From positions 62,001 to 126,000 of the forward strand of contig JAKBJA010000133.1 in assembly GCA_021836225.1 (NCBI GenBank): DNA of 64,000 nucleotides, written 5' to 3'. This stretch comes from Pseudomonadota bacterium (GTDB lineage: Bacteria; Pseudomonadota; Gammaproteobacteria; Burkholderiales; Thiobacillaceae). Of this stretch, positions 43,590 to 53,298 are shown piece by piece (positions within the stretch are counted from its first letter, which is position 1; each line of letters opens with the position of its first letter). The notes beneath the pieces are model-generated. The model searched no databases. It was not told the DNA's origin and was given only the letters and a program-made list of their open reading frames with translations. A program made the position numbers and the translations under genes.

Positions 43590-45810
43590 AGGCGTAACCG
43601 AGTTTCTGGCGGAACAGGTTCATCAGCTTGCCGAACGCCGAATCGGTGATCGATTTGCGTTCGACCAGCACGGCCTCGCCGCGACGCAGCTTGTCGGCCA
43701 GGCGATGCAGGCCGATGGAGAAGCTGTTCATGCCGTCCTGATCCGAGAACAGGTAGGTGTTCCTGATGCTGCTGATCCAGCCCAGCCGGGCCCAACGGAA
43801 GGTGCCGTCGTCATAGTGGAATTCCACCCAGTCGCCCTTGTTGAGGGCGCGGGCGCGCTGGGTGAACTCATCTTCCACTTCGGGCGCGACGGGCTCGGAT
43901 TCGGCCGCCGTCGCGACGGCGACGGTCTCAGGGGTGGCCGGAGCGGGTATCAGCTCTTCGATTTCCTCGGGCGTGATGTCTGGCAGCGGTACCGGCTGGG
44001 CATTGGGGCGCACTGCGTTGGCGTGCAGGATGACCAGGGTGGCGAAGAAACGGTCGGAGAGTTTTTGCGAAAGCTCAATCTCTGCCGTGCCTTCGCGCAG
44101 GCGTTTCAACAGTCCGGGCAGAATCCGCACCAGCATCAGGCGTGCATCCATGTCCGCCTTGGGCTGTACGCTCCAGATCAGTTCGCGCATGGTTTCGACA
44201 TGGCTGTTGAAGTGCGCGCCCTGCTCGCCTTCGTTGATGTAATCCAGGGTGAGCAGCTGCGCCCAGTCGCGGCGCAGAAACTCGCGTACCGTGTCCACGA
44301 CCGGCTGATCCTTGAGCGCACGATTGATGAAGTCATGCACGATGACCGGCGCGAGTTCGGCACGCTCGGCCTGCCTGATCTGCGCGATATCCGGTTGCAG
44401 GCTGACGTCGACCGTTTCCTCGAGCTTTTCTTCCAGCGTGGAGCCCAGGGCCTCCAGTTCGGCGGCAGCGGATTCGAATACGGCAATATCCTTTTCGAAG
44501 CTGTCGAGCACCCGGCTCACCACCTGCGAGATGGCCTCCAGGCGGGCGTTGCCCGTCTCGTTGTCGGGCAGGTGAACGGCAAGCGTGGCGATCGCATCCA
44601 GCATGCGGCGCACCGGGTGATTCGACTGCGAGAAGAAATTTCGGTCCAGCATCGCTGCCTTCAGCACCGGAATCTGCAGGCGTGCGATCTGGGCTTTGAG
44701 GCGATCTGGGATGGAGGCTTCGTCGAATACCACGTCGAACAGCATAGCCACGGCGTCGACCAGCACCGCGTCGAGCGGACTGGCCGCCTGCATCACCGGA
44801 CTTTGCTGCAAGCTGCGCAGCACATTGCTGACGGTGGCGGCTTCCAGAAGGGGCAGTTCGAAGCGCCCGCCACCGGGCAGCATCATGCCGCCGGATTGAA
44901 GCTGGCTGAGCGAATCGAGCAGGCTGAATCCGGCAAGCCCTCCTGCGTTGCCCACACCGCCGGCATGGCCGCCTGCTGCCGGGCTGCCGCCGTGCGCGAG
45001 TTGCTCGAACAGCCTGAACATGTCCCCGCCTGTCTGCCCCGGCATGACGGGCGCCGCCCCGGCCGGCGCGGCGGCGTGCTGCCCGGCGCCAGCACTTTGT
45101 GCCCGGCTTTTCGCGCCGACCTTGAGGTCGGGCAGGATGCCGCGATCGATCAGGTGACGGTTGATGGTCTGGTAGATGGAGGCAAGCTCGGTGGTCAGCA
45201 CCAGATCGAACTGGTTCAACAGAACGATCCGGACATCCTGTTCCAGCTGCATATGGGTAATGCCGTCCAGCATTGCGTCGCACAATGCACGCGGGCCGAG
45301 TGGGTTGTCGTTTTCAGCCAGATCGGTGCGACCCAGCAGATGGGCGATACGGGCATCCAGGGCGACCAGTTCCTCGGCGCAGTTGTAGCGCAGTCGTGAG
45401 GTGGCCTTGTCGACCGCCAGCGTGATTTCAAAATCGTGGTCGTCCACCAGGGACAACTCGAGCAATTCGCCACCTGCGGCTTTTTCGCGGTTGTGCGCAA
45501 AATCGCTGAAACTCTGGCAGTAGGCATCCTTGCAGGCGCTCAACAGTTCATTGGCCCGCTTGCTGAGGATGCCCTGGGCGCCATAGTAAGTGTTGCGCGT
45601 TTCCAGCAAAGGCGAACGATCGGCCATTGCCAGCAGGGTGTTTTCCATTGCCTCGGTCTGCCGCGTCAGCACACGGGTCGCGCCCTCGATCAACAGGTCG
45701 CGGCAGCCGTGCAGCACGGACAGCGTCTCGGCGGAGACCTGTGCACGGCGTGATCGCTCGAATTGATTGAGGTTAACTACGACTGAATTGTCTGGCATCT
45801 CGCGCTCCAT
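43588..45810 (-). CDS. DUF1631 family protein, riboswitch-linked copy
   Basis: 740 residues, cytoplasmic and mostly helical. DUF1631 features: the N-terminal NQFERSRRAQVSAETLSVLHGCRDLLIEGATRVL, the central helical region around AMLDRNFFSQSNHPVRRMLDAIA, and a C-terminal beta-rich domain (GDWVEFHYDDGTFRWARLGW, then YLFSDQDG) resembling a PilZ-type barrel. A c-di-GMP-I riboswitch lies in its leader (about 45868-45975), which suggests that this protein belongs to c-di-GMP output. Start ATG 45810 has GAGGTG upstream; ATG 45798 is an alternative. A paralogous DUF1631 gene lies upstream on the same strand. Confidence 0.88.
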   Translation of the reverse strand: MEREMPDNSVVVNLNQFERSRRAQVSAETLSVLHGCRDLLIEGATRVLTRQTEAMENTLLAMADRSPLLETRNTYYGAQGILSKRANELLSACKDAYCQSFSDFAHNREKAAGGELLELSLVDDHDFEITLAVDKATSRLRYNCAEELVALDARIAHLLGRTDLAENDNPLGPRALCDAMLDGITHMQLEQDVRIVLLNQFDLVLTTELASIYQTINRHLIDRGILPDLKVGAKSRAQSAGAGQHAAAPAGAAPVMPGQTGGDMFRLFEQLAHGGSPAAGGHAGGVGNAGGLAGFSLLDSLSQLQSGGMMLPGGGRFELPLLEAATVSNVLRSLQQSPVMQAASPLDAVLVDAVAMLFDVVFDEASIPDRLKAQIARLQIPVLKAAMLDRNFFSQSNHPVRRMLDAIATLAVHLPDNETGNARLEAISQVVSRVLDSFEKDIAVFESAAAELEALGSTLEEKLEETVDVSLQPDIAQIRQAERAELAPVIVHDFINRALKDQPVVDTVREFLRRDWAQLLTLDYINEGEQGAHFNSHVETMRELIWSVQPKADMDARLMLVRILPGLLKRLREGTAEIELSQKLSDRFFATLVILHANAVRPNAQPVPLPDITPEEIEELIPAPATPETVAVATAAESEPVAPEVEDEFTQRARALNKGDWVEFHYDDGTFRWARLGWISSIRNTYLFSDQDGMNSFSIGLHRLADKLRRGEAVLVERKSITDSAFGKLMNLFRQKLGYA

Positions 45811-45867
45811 GGGATCACCTCGCGGTATCGGCGGCTGGCCGGCCAGGAACGAAGGGACATGCGCGTG

Positions 45868-45975
45868 ACAGGCGTACTGCCGGCGGTCCCGCTGTCTCGT
45901 CCGCTTGCTGCGGGGGCGAGACCGGTAACTTTGCGTCCCCGCCTCACGGCGGGTTTGCCCTGTTCGGTGGTCGGC
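45868..45975 (-). promoter_or_regulatory. Cyclic di-GMP-I riboswitch (GEMM-I) upstream of the DUF1631 gene
   Basis: Read on the minus strand: ACAGGGCAAACC, then a GTGA-capped hairpin (CGCC-GTGA-GGCG), then GGGACGCAAAG, followed by a second arm with GTCTCG pairing with CGAGAC and the closing AGCGGGACCG. These are the conserved parts of the GEMM-I aptamer. Only about 60 bases separate it from the DUF1631 start at 45810, so it probably controls translation or transcription of that gene in response to c-di-GMP. The exact boundaries are estimated. No T-rich terminator hairpin is evident, so the direction of control is open. Confidence 0.88.
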
Positions 45976-46062
45976 GATTGCGTCGAAAGATCGACACACA
46001 ACCGCATAACTGGTCTATCGGCCGAGGGTGGGAAAAACTTGAGCGTTGTCGAGAGGGAAAAT

Positions 46063-48123
46063 TTACGCCTGGTCGCCCGCCAGGCGGGTTTTGAGGCGCA
46101 GCATGGCATTGCGGGTTAGCGACTGCTCCGGAATACGCGCTCGGCCGGCACGGATTTCCGTCGCGAGATGCTCGCAGTCGAGGGAAAAGCGTTGCTCGCC
46201 CTCGCTGTCGCAGAACAGCAGGTAGCCGCGTACGCCGACCCAGGCCACGCGGGCAGTCGCGAGGCCCTCGTAGGGCGGGTCGAAATCCACCCAGTCGCCT
46301 TCGAGCAGCTGCTGCGACTGTTGCAGGGCGGAATCGTTTTCCTGCACATCCGGCAGTTGCCGGGCGAACGACTCGAGGTGCGCCTGCGAGACGCGCAGGG
46401 GGGTGAAGGTACTGACCACGGCTTCGTGTTGCCCCATGGCGGGGCGGATCCAGCATTCCTGGGTGGCGGTGATGGCACTGAAAAAGTCTTTCAGTTGCGC
46501 GGGCTCGGCTCCCTGGGTCAGGAGGCCGCGCCGTAATGCGGTGTTGATGGCTGGAATCGATTGCAGCCGGTTTTCCCGGGTAGCGTCGCTGTCGGGTGCC
46601 TGCAGGCTGAGGAAAAGGTTCTGCAGGGTGAGGCAGGCCGCGCGCCAGTCAGGGCCCTCGCCGGATTCGGCGACATACAAGGTAGCCATGTACGGAACCC
46701 AGGCGGCTTCCAGACGTCGCAACACGGATTCCGGGGCGGGGTAGCGTTCGGTCAGGTCGTGCAGGTTTTCCAGCGCCAGCAGCGTGCCCAGCTCCTGCCG
46801 TTCGATGTGTTCCAGATTCGCCACTTCAGCGGTCAGTGCGGCTTCCGTGCGTGCATTTTCCCCGGCCAGCCAGGCGGCGAGCGCGCCGTGTGCCTGGGCA
46901 AATGCCTCGGCCGGGTGATCGGCGTCGTGGAGTATGGCGGCACTGGCGGCCTGGATTTGCTCGAGTGCACTGGGGTGCGCCGAGTTTCCCTCGGGGAAGC
47001 GGCGGGAGAACAGGCCCATCAGGTCGATCAGCCGGCGTGCCGGATGCTGGTCGTCGCTGAAAAAATCGGGCGCAACGAGCGCGACCCTGAGGGCCGGGAT
47101 TTGCAGGTGCGCGATTTCGGCCTTGTAACGCGGCGAGATGCCAGGATCGTCGAGGATGCACTCGAATAGCCCCGCCACGGCATCCAGTACGGCGAGATCG
47201 AAAGCAGCCGCGTCGGCATGGCGCGCATCCTGCTGCAGTTGCCGCAGCACCAGATTCAGTGATCCGGCACGGGGGTCCGGAATACCGGTGGGGAGCGCAT
47301 GCCAGTCTGCCAGGCTGTCGAACAGGCTGCGCGGTGCGGCTGCATGAAACAGACCGGCCGGTGCCGCACCGGTTGTCGGACCGGCTTCCCCGCTACGCGT
47401 GGCTGCAGACCGGATATGCGCCAGAACGTCCTGCCCCGCGTCGGGAGCGCTCCGCCTGGGGGGCGAAGGGCGGGCCGTGCGCGTGGCAGGCAGGTCGGGA
47501 ATGCCGGCGGTGCCCAGGAACTGATTGAGCGCCGTGTAAGTGTGTTTCAGCGTGTCGAGCAGCGGGGTGCGGACGCTCTGAAGCAGAAAGGTGCCACAGG
47601 CCGGATCGATACCCAGCGCATCGAGCGCGCGCGACAGGGCGCGAACGACCGGCAGCGGGGCGTAGAGGTCGGCGTGATTCCGGTCCGTGTCTTCCAGTGC
47701 GGCCCGCTGCACGGCCTCCATGCGGCCGAACAGCAGCATCATCTCGGCACGCAGGATTTCGGTCATGTAGGCCGCAGCCTTCTCTTCGGCAAGCTGCCGT
47801 TTGAGCGTCTCGTCGTCCACCAATTGCAGTTCGGAAGGATGATCGACCAGGCGCTGGGGAAACGTCTCGGGTTGGGCGAGATGGCGGCGGAACTGATCGG
47901 CGAACGCGGTGGACAAGGCCTCCGGATAGGCGTTGAGCCAGTCGAGACAGGTCTGCCCCGTTGCGATGGCAGAAGTCGTCATCTGCGTCGCCAGCGCGCG
48001 GAAGATGGTGTCCTGAATCGAGACACGGCTGCGCTGGAAGAAGTTGTCCAGTGCCTGCGCCATGCGTGCATCGGCTTCGCGGAGCAATGCGGCAGGGGAG
48101 GGCGGAGCGGACTGGGTATTCAT
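46063..48123 (-). CDS. DUF1631 family protein, second copy
   Basis: 686 residues, helical, similar to the next gene downstream. Shared features include a helical centre with FFSDDQHPARRLIDLMGLF and a C-terminal beta-rich segment with LEGDWVDFDPPYEG, WVGVRGYLLFCDSEG and FSLDCEHLATE, again PilZ-like. The middle has a Pro/Ala/Arg-rich linker (about residues 220-270). Role unknown; probable link with c-di-GMP signalling through its paralogue. A tRNA-Gly gene lies 78 bases upstream on the same strand. No riboswitch motif was seen in front of this copy. Confidence 0.85.
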   Translation of the reverse strand: MNTQSAPPSPAALLREADARMAQALDNFFQRSRVSIQDTIFRALATQMTTSAIATGQTCLDWLNAYPEALSTAFADQFRRHLAQPETFPQRLVDHPSELQLVDDETLKRQLAEEKAAAYMTEILRAEMMLLFGRMEAVQRAALEDTDRNHADLYAPLPVVRALSRALDALGIDPACGTFLLQSVRTPLLDTLKHTYTALNQFLGTAGIPDLPATRTARPSPPRRSAPDAGQDVLAHIRSAATRSGEAGPTTGAAPAGLFHAAAPRSLFDSLADWHALPTGIPDPRAGSLNLVLRQLQQDARHADAAAFDLAVLDAVAGLFECILDDPGISPRYKAEIAHLQIPALRVALVAPDFFSDDQHPARRLIDLMGLFSRRFPEGNSAHPSALEQIQAASAAILHDADHPAEAFAQAHGALAAWLAGENARTEAALTAEVANLEHIERQELGTLLALENLHDLTERYPAPESVLRRLEAAWVPYMATLYVAESGEGPDWRAACLTLQNLFLSLQAPDSDATRENRLQSIPAINTALRRGLLTQGAEPAQLKDFFSAITATQECWIRPAMGQHEAVVSTFTPLRVSQAHLESFARQLPDVQENDSALQQSQQLLEGDWVDFDPPYEGLATARVAWVGVRGYLLFCDSEGEQRFSLDCEHLATEIRAGRARIPEQSLTRNAMLRLKTRLAGDQA

Positions 48124-48201
48124 GGCCTTGACACTATAACGGCCAAGGGGAACAAATTATTGATCGGGCGTCAACCCAATCAATCGGCGGCAAGCCATAT
48201 C

Positions 48202-48275
48202 TGGAGCGGGCGAAGGGAATCGAACCCTCCTCATGAGCTTGGGAAGCTCAGGTAATGCCACTATACGACGCCCGC
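48202..48275 (-). tRNA. tRNA-Gly (anticodon CCC)
   Basis: A full cloverleaf reads on the minus strand: acceptor GCGGGCG pairs with CGCCCGC, anticodon stem TGAGC/GCTCA encloses loop TTCCCAA (anticodon CCC), and the T-loop is TTCGATT. CCA is encoded at the 3' end. 74 bases, no intron. Confidence 0.95.
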
Positions 48276-48357
48276 GCTGTGCTTGTGCCCTTCGGGTCCT
48301 TCTGACCTTCAGGGTAGAATTGGCAATTCTACTGAATAGTCCTGCCGGATAGAAGTT

Positions 48358-48561
48358 GTGATTGAACTGGTCATCAACGGCGAACCCCGTACCTTCCCCG
48401 CTCCGCTCACCGTCGCCCAGCTGGTCGAGTCGCTCGACCTGACGGGCAAACGCATCGCCATCGAGAAGAACGGCGAAATCGTCCCGCGCAGCCAGCATGC
48501 CGACACCCGGCTTGCCAGCGGCGATCGCCTGGAGATCGTCGTCGCGGTCGGCGGCGGCTGA
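48358..48561 (+). CDS. thiS: Sulfur carrier protein ThiS
   Basis: 67 residues, beta-grasp fold, ending in GGG, of which the last two Gly form the thiocarboxylate-bearing tail. It gives sulfur for the thiazole part of thiamine. The likely start is GTG 48358; the family length of 65-67 residues fits. No TPP riboswitch is seen upstream. A 15-base perfect palindrome (AGAATTGGCAATTCT, 48316-48330) lies 27 bases before the start and may be an operator; this is not supported by anything else. Confidence 0.94.
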   Translation: MIELVINGEPRTFPAPLTVAQLVESLDLTGKRIAIEKNGEIVPRSQHADTRLASGDRLEIVVAVGGG

Positions 48562-48594
48562 TCCGGCTTCCCACCTTTTTAAGCACCTGAATCT

Positions 48595-49398
48595 ATGAAC
48601 CCTCTCGTCATCGCCGGAAAATCCTACGCTTCTCGCCTGCTGGTCGGCACCGGCAAGTACAAGGATTTCGAACAGACGCGCCTCGCGGTCGAGGCTTCGG
48701 GCGCGGAAATCGTCACCGTCGCCATCCGCCGCACCAACATCGGCCAGGACGCCAGCCAGCCCAGCCTGCTCGACGCGCTGCCGCCGTCGAAATATACCTA
48801 TCTGCCCAATACCGCCGGTTGCTATACCGCGGACGACGCGATCCGTACGCTGCGCCTGGCGCGCGAACTGCTGGATGGTCATTCCCTGGTCAAGCTCGAA
48901 GTGCTGGGCGACGCCGAATCGCTCTATCCCAACGTTGCCGAAACGATCAGGGCCGCCGAGGTGCTGGTGAAGGACGGCTTCCAGGTGATGGTCTACACGT
49001 CCGACGACCCGATCGCCGCCAGGCAGCTGGAGGATATCGGCTGCGTCGCGGTGATGCCGCTGGCGAGCCTGATCGGTTCCGGCATGGGCATCCTCAACCC
49101 GTGGAACCTGCAGATCATCATCGACCGCCTCTCGGTGCCGGTGATCGTCGACGCCGGCGTCGGCACCGCCAGCGACGCCACCATCGCGATGGAGCTCGGC
49201 TGCGACGCCGTGCTGATGAATACCGCGATCGCCGGCGCGGGCAATCCGGTGCTGATGGCGTCGGCGATGAAGAAGGCGGTGGAGGCGGGCCGCGAGGCCT
49301 TCCTCGCCGGCCGCATGCCGAAGAAGATCTACCAGGCCAGCCCCAGCTCGCCGACTAGCGGCCTCATTACTGAAAATAAAAGCGCGGGCAGCAAGTAA
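48595..49398 (+). CDS. thiG: Thiazole synthase ThiG
   Basis: 267 residues, TIM barrel. Seen: [34 protein letters not shown] in two parts, [23 protein letters not shown], the Schiff-base Lys in VKLEVLGD, and [32 protein letters not shown]. It joins deoxyxylulose phosphate, dehydroglycine and ThiS-bound sulfur to form thiazole phosphate. It follows thiS by 33 bases. Confidence 0.97.
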   Translation: MNPLVIAGKSYASRLLVGTGKYKDFEQTRLAVEASGAEIVTVAIRRTNIGQDASQPSLLDALPPSKYTYLPNTAGCYTADDAIRTLRLARELLDGHSLVKLEVLGDAESLYPNVAETIRAAEVLVKDGFQVMVYTSDDPIAARQLEDIGCVAVMPLASLIGSGMGILNPWNLQIIIDRLSVPVIVDAGVGTASDATIAMELGCDAVLMNTAIAGAGNPVLMASAMKKAVEAGREAFLAGRMPKKIYQASPSSPTSGLITENKSAGSK

Positions 49399-49400
49399 TC

Positions 49401-50081
49401 ATGAGTGAAACCGGCGCGCACCCGCGCATCCGTTCCTATGTGTTGCGTGCCGGGCGCGTCGGCTCTGGCCAAGCGCGCGCGCTGGCCGAGATCGGGCCGC
49501 AATATATGCGGCCGTACCAACCCGCCGTGCTTGATCTCGACGGCGTATTCGTCCGTGCTGCACCACGCATCCTGGAAATCGGCTTTGGCATGGGCGAGGG
49601 TCTGGCCGAGACTGCCGCCGCCCATCCCGAGAACGACTACCTTGGCGTCGAGGTCCACACGCCGGGCGTGGGCGCGCTGCTCAAACAGATCGGCGAGCGC
49701 GGCCTCACCAATGTGCGCGTCATCCAGCACGACGCCGTTGAGGTGCTGACGAACATGCTGGCGCCGGACAGCCTCGCTGGCATCCACATCTTCTTTCCCG
49801 ACCCCTGGCACAAGAAGCGCCATCACAAGCGGCGCCTGATCCAGTCGCCGCTGGTGAGGTTGCTGGCCAGCCGCCTGCAGCCCGGGGGGTACATCCATCT
49901 GGCGACTGACTGGCAGGACTACGCCGAGCAGATGCTCGCCGTGCTGGCTGCCGAGCCGCTTCTCCAAAATACCGTGCCGGATTACGCACCGCGTCCCGGC
50001 ACCCGGCCGCTGACCAAGTTCGAGCAGCGCGGCATCCGCCTCGGGCATGGGGTGTGGGACCTGGTATTTCGCCGCCTTTAG
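49401..50081 (+). CDS. trmB: tRNA (guanine-N7)-methyltransferase
   Basis: 226 residues, Rossmann-fold methyltransferase. Seen: [29 protein letters not shown] (SAM-binding), [21 protein letters not shown] (the catalytic PDPW segment) and [17 protein letters not shown]. It makes m7G46 in tRNA. It follows thiG with a 2-base gap, the same order as in many beta-proteobacteria, so it is co-transcribed. Confidence 0.97.
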   Translation: MSETGAHPRIRSYVLRAGRVGSGQARALAEIGPQYMRPYQPAVLDLDGVFVRAAPRILEIGFGMGEGLAETAAAHPENDYLGVEVHTPGVGALLKQIGERGLTNVRVIQHDAVEVLTNMLAPDSLAGIHIFFPDPWHKKRHHKRRLIQSPLVRLLASRLQPGGYIHLATDWQDYAEQMLAVLAAEPLLQNTVPDYAPRPGTRPLTKFEQRGIRLGHGVWDLVFRRL

Positions 50082-50114
50082 CGGTTTGACGTGCCGTGCG
50101 GCTATGATGCCGAC

Positions 50115-50750
50115 ATGGACATTCCCGAACTCGTCAAGGCGGCGCTTGCACTGTTCGCCATCGTCGACCCGGTCGGCGTCATCCCGATTTTTCTCCTCGC
50201 CACCCATGGCTACACCCTTGCGCAGAGCCACGCAGCGGCACGCATCGCCGCATTGACGGTACTGGGGGTGCTGACGCTGTTCACCTTTGCGGGCGAGCCG
50301 CTGCTCATGTTTTTCGGCATTCGTCTCGCAGCGTTCTCGGTGGCGGGCGGCCTGCTGCTGCTGTTGCTGGCCCTGTCGATGGTGCAGGCTCACGTCAGCC
50401 CGCAGCGGCAAACCCGGGATGAGGCGGTAGAAGCCGAGGAAAGAGATGCGGTGGGTGTGGTGCCGCTGGGGATCCCGCTGCTGGCGGGGCCGGGGGCGAT
50501 CACCCATGTGATCGTGGCGGCTTCTGCGGCCAGGGGCGAGGTGCTGCATCAAATCGCCCTGCTGATTCCGGTGGCGGTGGTCGCGTTGTCGGTATGGCTG
50601 GCGTTTCGTGCTGCGCCCGTGATTTCACGGCGGCTGGGAAAAACCGGGATACATGTCGTCACGCGCTTGATGGGCCTCATCATCGCGGCGATCTCGGTCG
50701 AGATGATCGCCACCGGGCTGGGCAAGCTGTTTCCGGGGCTGCTTGCCTGA
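50115..50750 (+). CDS. MarC family integral membrane protein
   Basis: 211 residues, six predicted membrane helices. Seen: LALFAIVDPVGVIPIFLLAT at the start, VPLGIPLLAGPGAITHVIV in the middle and the end GLIIAAISVEMIATGLGKL. MarC (UPF0056) proteins have no proven transport substrate. ATG 50115 is preferred because it begins just before the first membrane helix. It lies 33 bases after trmB. Confidence 0.93.
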   Translation: MDIPELVKAALALFAIVDPVGVIPIFLLATHGYTLAQSHAAARIAALTVLGVLTLFTFAGEPLLMFFGIRLAAFSVAGGLLLLLLALSMVQAHVSPQRQTRDEAVEAEERDAVGVVPLGIPLLAGPGAITHVIVAASAARGEVLHQIALLIPVAVVALSVWLAFRAAPVISRRLGKTGIHVVTRLMGLIIAAISVEMIATGLGKLFPGLLA

Positions 50751-50897
50751 TTCGGTACGTGCAGCACCGGGAGGGTGTGTATTTTGAGCAACCCTCCTGC
50801 CATCCCCGCGTCCTAATCATGGGCTTTGCAGTGGGCATTCATATCCTTCAGGGTACGATTGCTGCGCCACCAGGTTTTCATTCCAAAGGAGTCAAGC

Positions 50898-51806
50898 ATG
50901 GAATTCGGTATCGTCGGACTCGGCCGCATGGGCGGCAACATGGCGCGGCGGCTGGCGCGCAAGGGGATCAGGATTGCAGTCACCAATCGCAGCCATGATG
51001 TCAGCACAGCCATCGCAGCAGAAACCGGACATCTCGCCTGCGCTTCGCTGCAGGATCTGGTGGCGGCATTGCAGGCACCGCGCATCGTCTGGCTGATGCT
51101 GCCGGCAGGCGAGGCCACCGAGACGGCGCTGGATGCGCTCGTACCCCTGCTTTCGCCAGGCGACCTCGTGGTCGATGGCGCCAATGCCTATTACAAGGAC
51201 GATCAGCGCCATGCCGAAAGATTGGCGACGCAGAAGGTCGAGTTTGCCGACGCCGGCGTATCCGGCGGCGTGTGGGGACTGGAAAACGGCTACTGCATCA
51301 TGTTCGGCGGCAGCGACGCGGCGGCCGCGCGGCTCAAACCGTACATGGAAGCGTTCGCACCGACGCCGACCACCGGCTGGCTGCACACCGGCCCGGTCGG
51401 CTCCGGCCACTTCGTCAAGATGGTTCACAACGGCATCGAGTACGGCATGATGCAGGCCTTCGCCGAAGGCTTTGCGCTGATGAAGAACAAGCCGGGGTTC
51501 GATCTCGACCTCGGCGAAATCGCCGAACTATGGCGGCACGGCAGCGTGGTGCGTTCCTGGCTGCTGGATCTGTCGGCCGATTTTCTGGCGAAAGATCAGT
51601 CGCTGGAATCCATCGAACCCTTCGTCGCCGACTCCGGCGAAGGGCGCTGGACTGCGCTGGAATCGGTGGAGCAGGGTATCCCCACGCCGGTGATGTCGCT
51701 CGCCCTGATGATGCGTTTTGCCAGCCAGGGCCGGAACGATTACGCCGCGAAAATGCTGGCGAAAATGCGCCAGGGGTTTGGCGGCCACGCAGTGAAGGAG
51801 GGCTGA
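50898..51806 (+). CDS. gnd: 6-phosphogluconate dehydrogenase, short NAD-type
   Basis: 302 residues, shorter than the 470-residue E. coli type and like the Gnd/YqeC form. The nucleotide-binding loop GIVGLGRMGGNMARRL, the substrate-binding DAGVSGGVWGLENGY and the catalytic segment GHFVKMVHNGIEYGMMQ are intact. It oxidises 6-phosphogluconate to ribulose 5-phosphate and CO2. AAAGGAG precedes the ATG. It is the first gene of a gnd-zwf-pgl operon with a 1-base gap before zwf. Confidence 0.95.
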   Translation: MEFGIVGLGRMGGNMARRLARKGIRIAVTNRSHDVSTAIAAETGHLACASLQDLVAALQAPRIVWLMLPAGEATETALDALVPLLSPGDLVVDGANAYYKDDQRHAERLATQKVEFADAGVSGGVWGLENGYCIMFGGSDAAAARLKPYMEAFAPTPTTGWLHTGPVGSGHFVKMVHNGIEYGMMQAFAEGFALMKNKPGFDLDLGEIAELWRHGSVVRSWLLDLSADFLAKDQSLESIEPFVADSGEGRWTALESVEQGIPTPVMSLALMMRFASQGRNDYAAKMLAKMRQGFGGHAVKEG

Positions 51807-51807
51807 G

Positions 51808-53298
51808 ATGAATCTGGCCAAGAATGCGAGTTCCGACAACCTGCCGTGTTCGTTCGTCATCTTCGGCGCGACCGGCAACCTCGCGTCGAACAAGCTGCTG
51901 CCCGCGCTGTATCACCTCGAAGCGGCGGCCCGGCTGGCCGAATCGCTCACCATCATCGCGTTTTCACGCCGCGACTGGACCACTGCAAGCTGGCGCGAAC
52001 ACATGCGCGAAGTCCTCCGGGACAAGATCAAGGGCTCGCTCGACACGCCGGTATTCGAGCGTTTCATTGCCCGCTTTGCCTACCACAAGGGGGATCTCAA
52101 CGATGTCGATTCCTTCCGTTCGCTCGCGCAGCGTCTGCCGCCGGAATCGGCCTGTTCGAGCGCGGTGTTCTACCTGGCGATCAAGCCGGCCGAATTCAGT
52201 GCGGTGATCCAGAACCTCGAAGCGGTCGGGCTCAACAAGCCGCGCGGACTGAACCGGGTGGTGATCGAAAAACCCTTCGGCGAGGATCTTGAATCGGCAC
52301 AGATGCTGAACCGTCTGCTGCACCAGCATTTCGACGAGGAACAGGTCTATCGGATCGACCATTTTCTCGGCAAGGAAACGGTACAGAACCTGCTGGTTTT
52401 CCGCTTCGCCAACACCCTGATCGAACCGCTGTGGAACCGCAACTTCATCGACCACGTGCAGATCACGGTGGCCGAGTCGATCGGCATCGAACAGCGCGCC
52501 GATTACTACGACCGTGCCGGCGCGCTGCGCGACATGCTGCAAAACCACCTGATGCAGCTGCTCACGGTCGTTGCGATGGAGCCGCCGCCCGCGCTCGAAG
52601 CCGACGCGCTGCGCGATGAAAAGGTCAAGGTACTGCGTTCCATCCGGCCGATTGCCAAGCGTGCGGTCCATGCGCACGCGGTACGCGCGCAATACGCGCG
52701 CGGCAGCATCGACGGTCAGTCGGTCATGGGCTACCAGCAGGAAGACGAGGTCGAGCCGAATTCCATCACCGAAACTTTCGTCGCCGCCAAGTTCTACATC
52801 GACAACTGGCGCTGGCGTGGCGTGCCGTTCTATCTGCGCACCGGAAAGCGGCTGGCGAAGCAGACTTCGATGATCGCGATCCGCTTCCGCCACCCGCCGC
52901 AACAATTGTTCCGCGAAACGCCCCTGGAATCGGTCGCGCCGAACTGGGTGCTGTTGTCGATCCAGCCCGAGGAATCGATGCGTATGGAGATCCACGTCAA
53001 GCAGCCGGGCCTCGACATGGACACGCGCGTGATGCAGATGAACGCGAGCTTTCTCAAGACCGACGAACAGACGCTCGATGCCTACGAGACCCTGCTGCTC
53101 GACGTGATCGAGGGCGACCGCTCGCTGTTCATCCGTTTCGACGAAGTCGAGTGGGCGTGGCGGGTGGTCGATCCCATCCTCAAGAACTGGACGGTCGAGC
53201 GCGAATTCATCCCGACCTATCCCGCCGGCTCTTGGGGACCGGCCGAGGCGAACCGGCTGTTCGACAGCGACGACCAGACCTGGCGCAACGAGCTGTGA
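51808..53298 (+). CDS. zwf: Glucose-6-phosphate dehydrogenase
   Basis: 496 residues. The nucleotide-binding VIFGATGNLASNKLLPALYHL and the active-site RIDHFLGKETVQNLLVFRFAN are clear, as is VVIEKPFGEDL. It catalyses the first step of the oxidative pentose phosphate route, reducing NAD(P). It sits between gnd and pgl, and its TGA overlaps the pgl ATG by one base (TGATG), so it is translationally coupled with pgl. Confidence 0.97.
   Translation: MNLAKNASSDNLPCSFVIFGATGNLASNKLLPALYHLEAAARLAESLTIIAFSRRDWTTASWREHMREVLRDKIKGSLDTPVFERFIARFAYHKGDLNDVDSFRSLAQRLPPESACSSAVFYLAIKPAEFSAVIQNLEAVGLNKPRGLNRVVIEKPFGEDLESAQMLNRLLHQHFDEEQVYRIDHFLGKETVQNLLVFRFANTLIEPLWNRNFIDHVQITVAESIGIEQRADYYDRAGALRDMLQNHLMQLLTVVAMEPPPALEADALRDEKVKVLRSIRPIAKRAVHAHAVRAQYARGSIDGQSVMGYQQEDEVEPNSITETFVAAKFYIDNWRWRGVPFYLRTGKRLAKQTSMIAIRFRHPPQQLFRETPLESVAPNWVLLSIQPEESMRMEIHVKQPGLDMDTRVMQMNASFLKTDEQTLDAYETLLLDVIEGDRSLFIRFDEVEWAWRVVDPILKNWTVEREFIPTYPAGSWGPAEANRLFDSDDQTWRNEL

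Noticed and set aside
48276..48357. TPP riboswitch in front of thiS
   Set aside because: No CTGAGA or thi-box core can be found; only a short palindrome is present.
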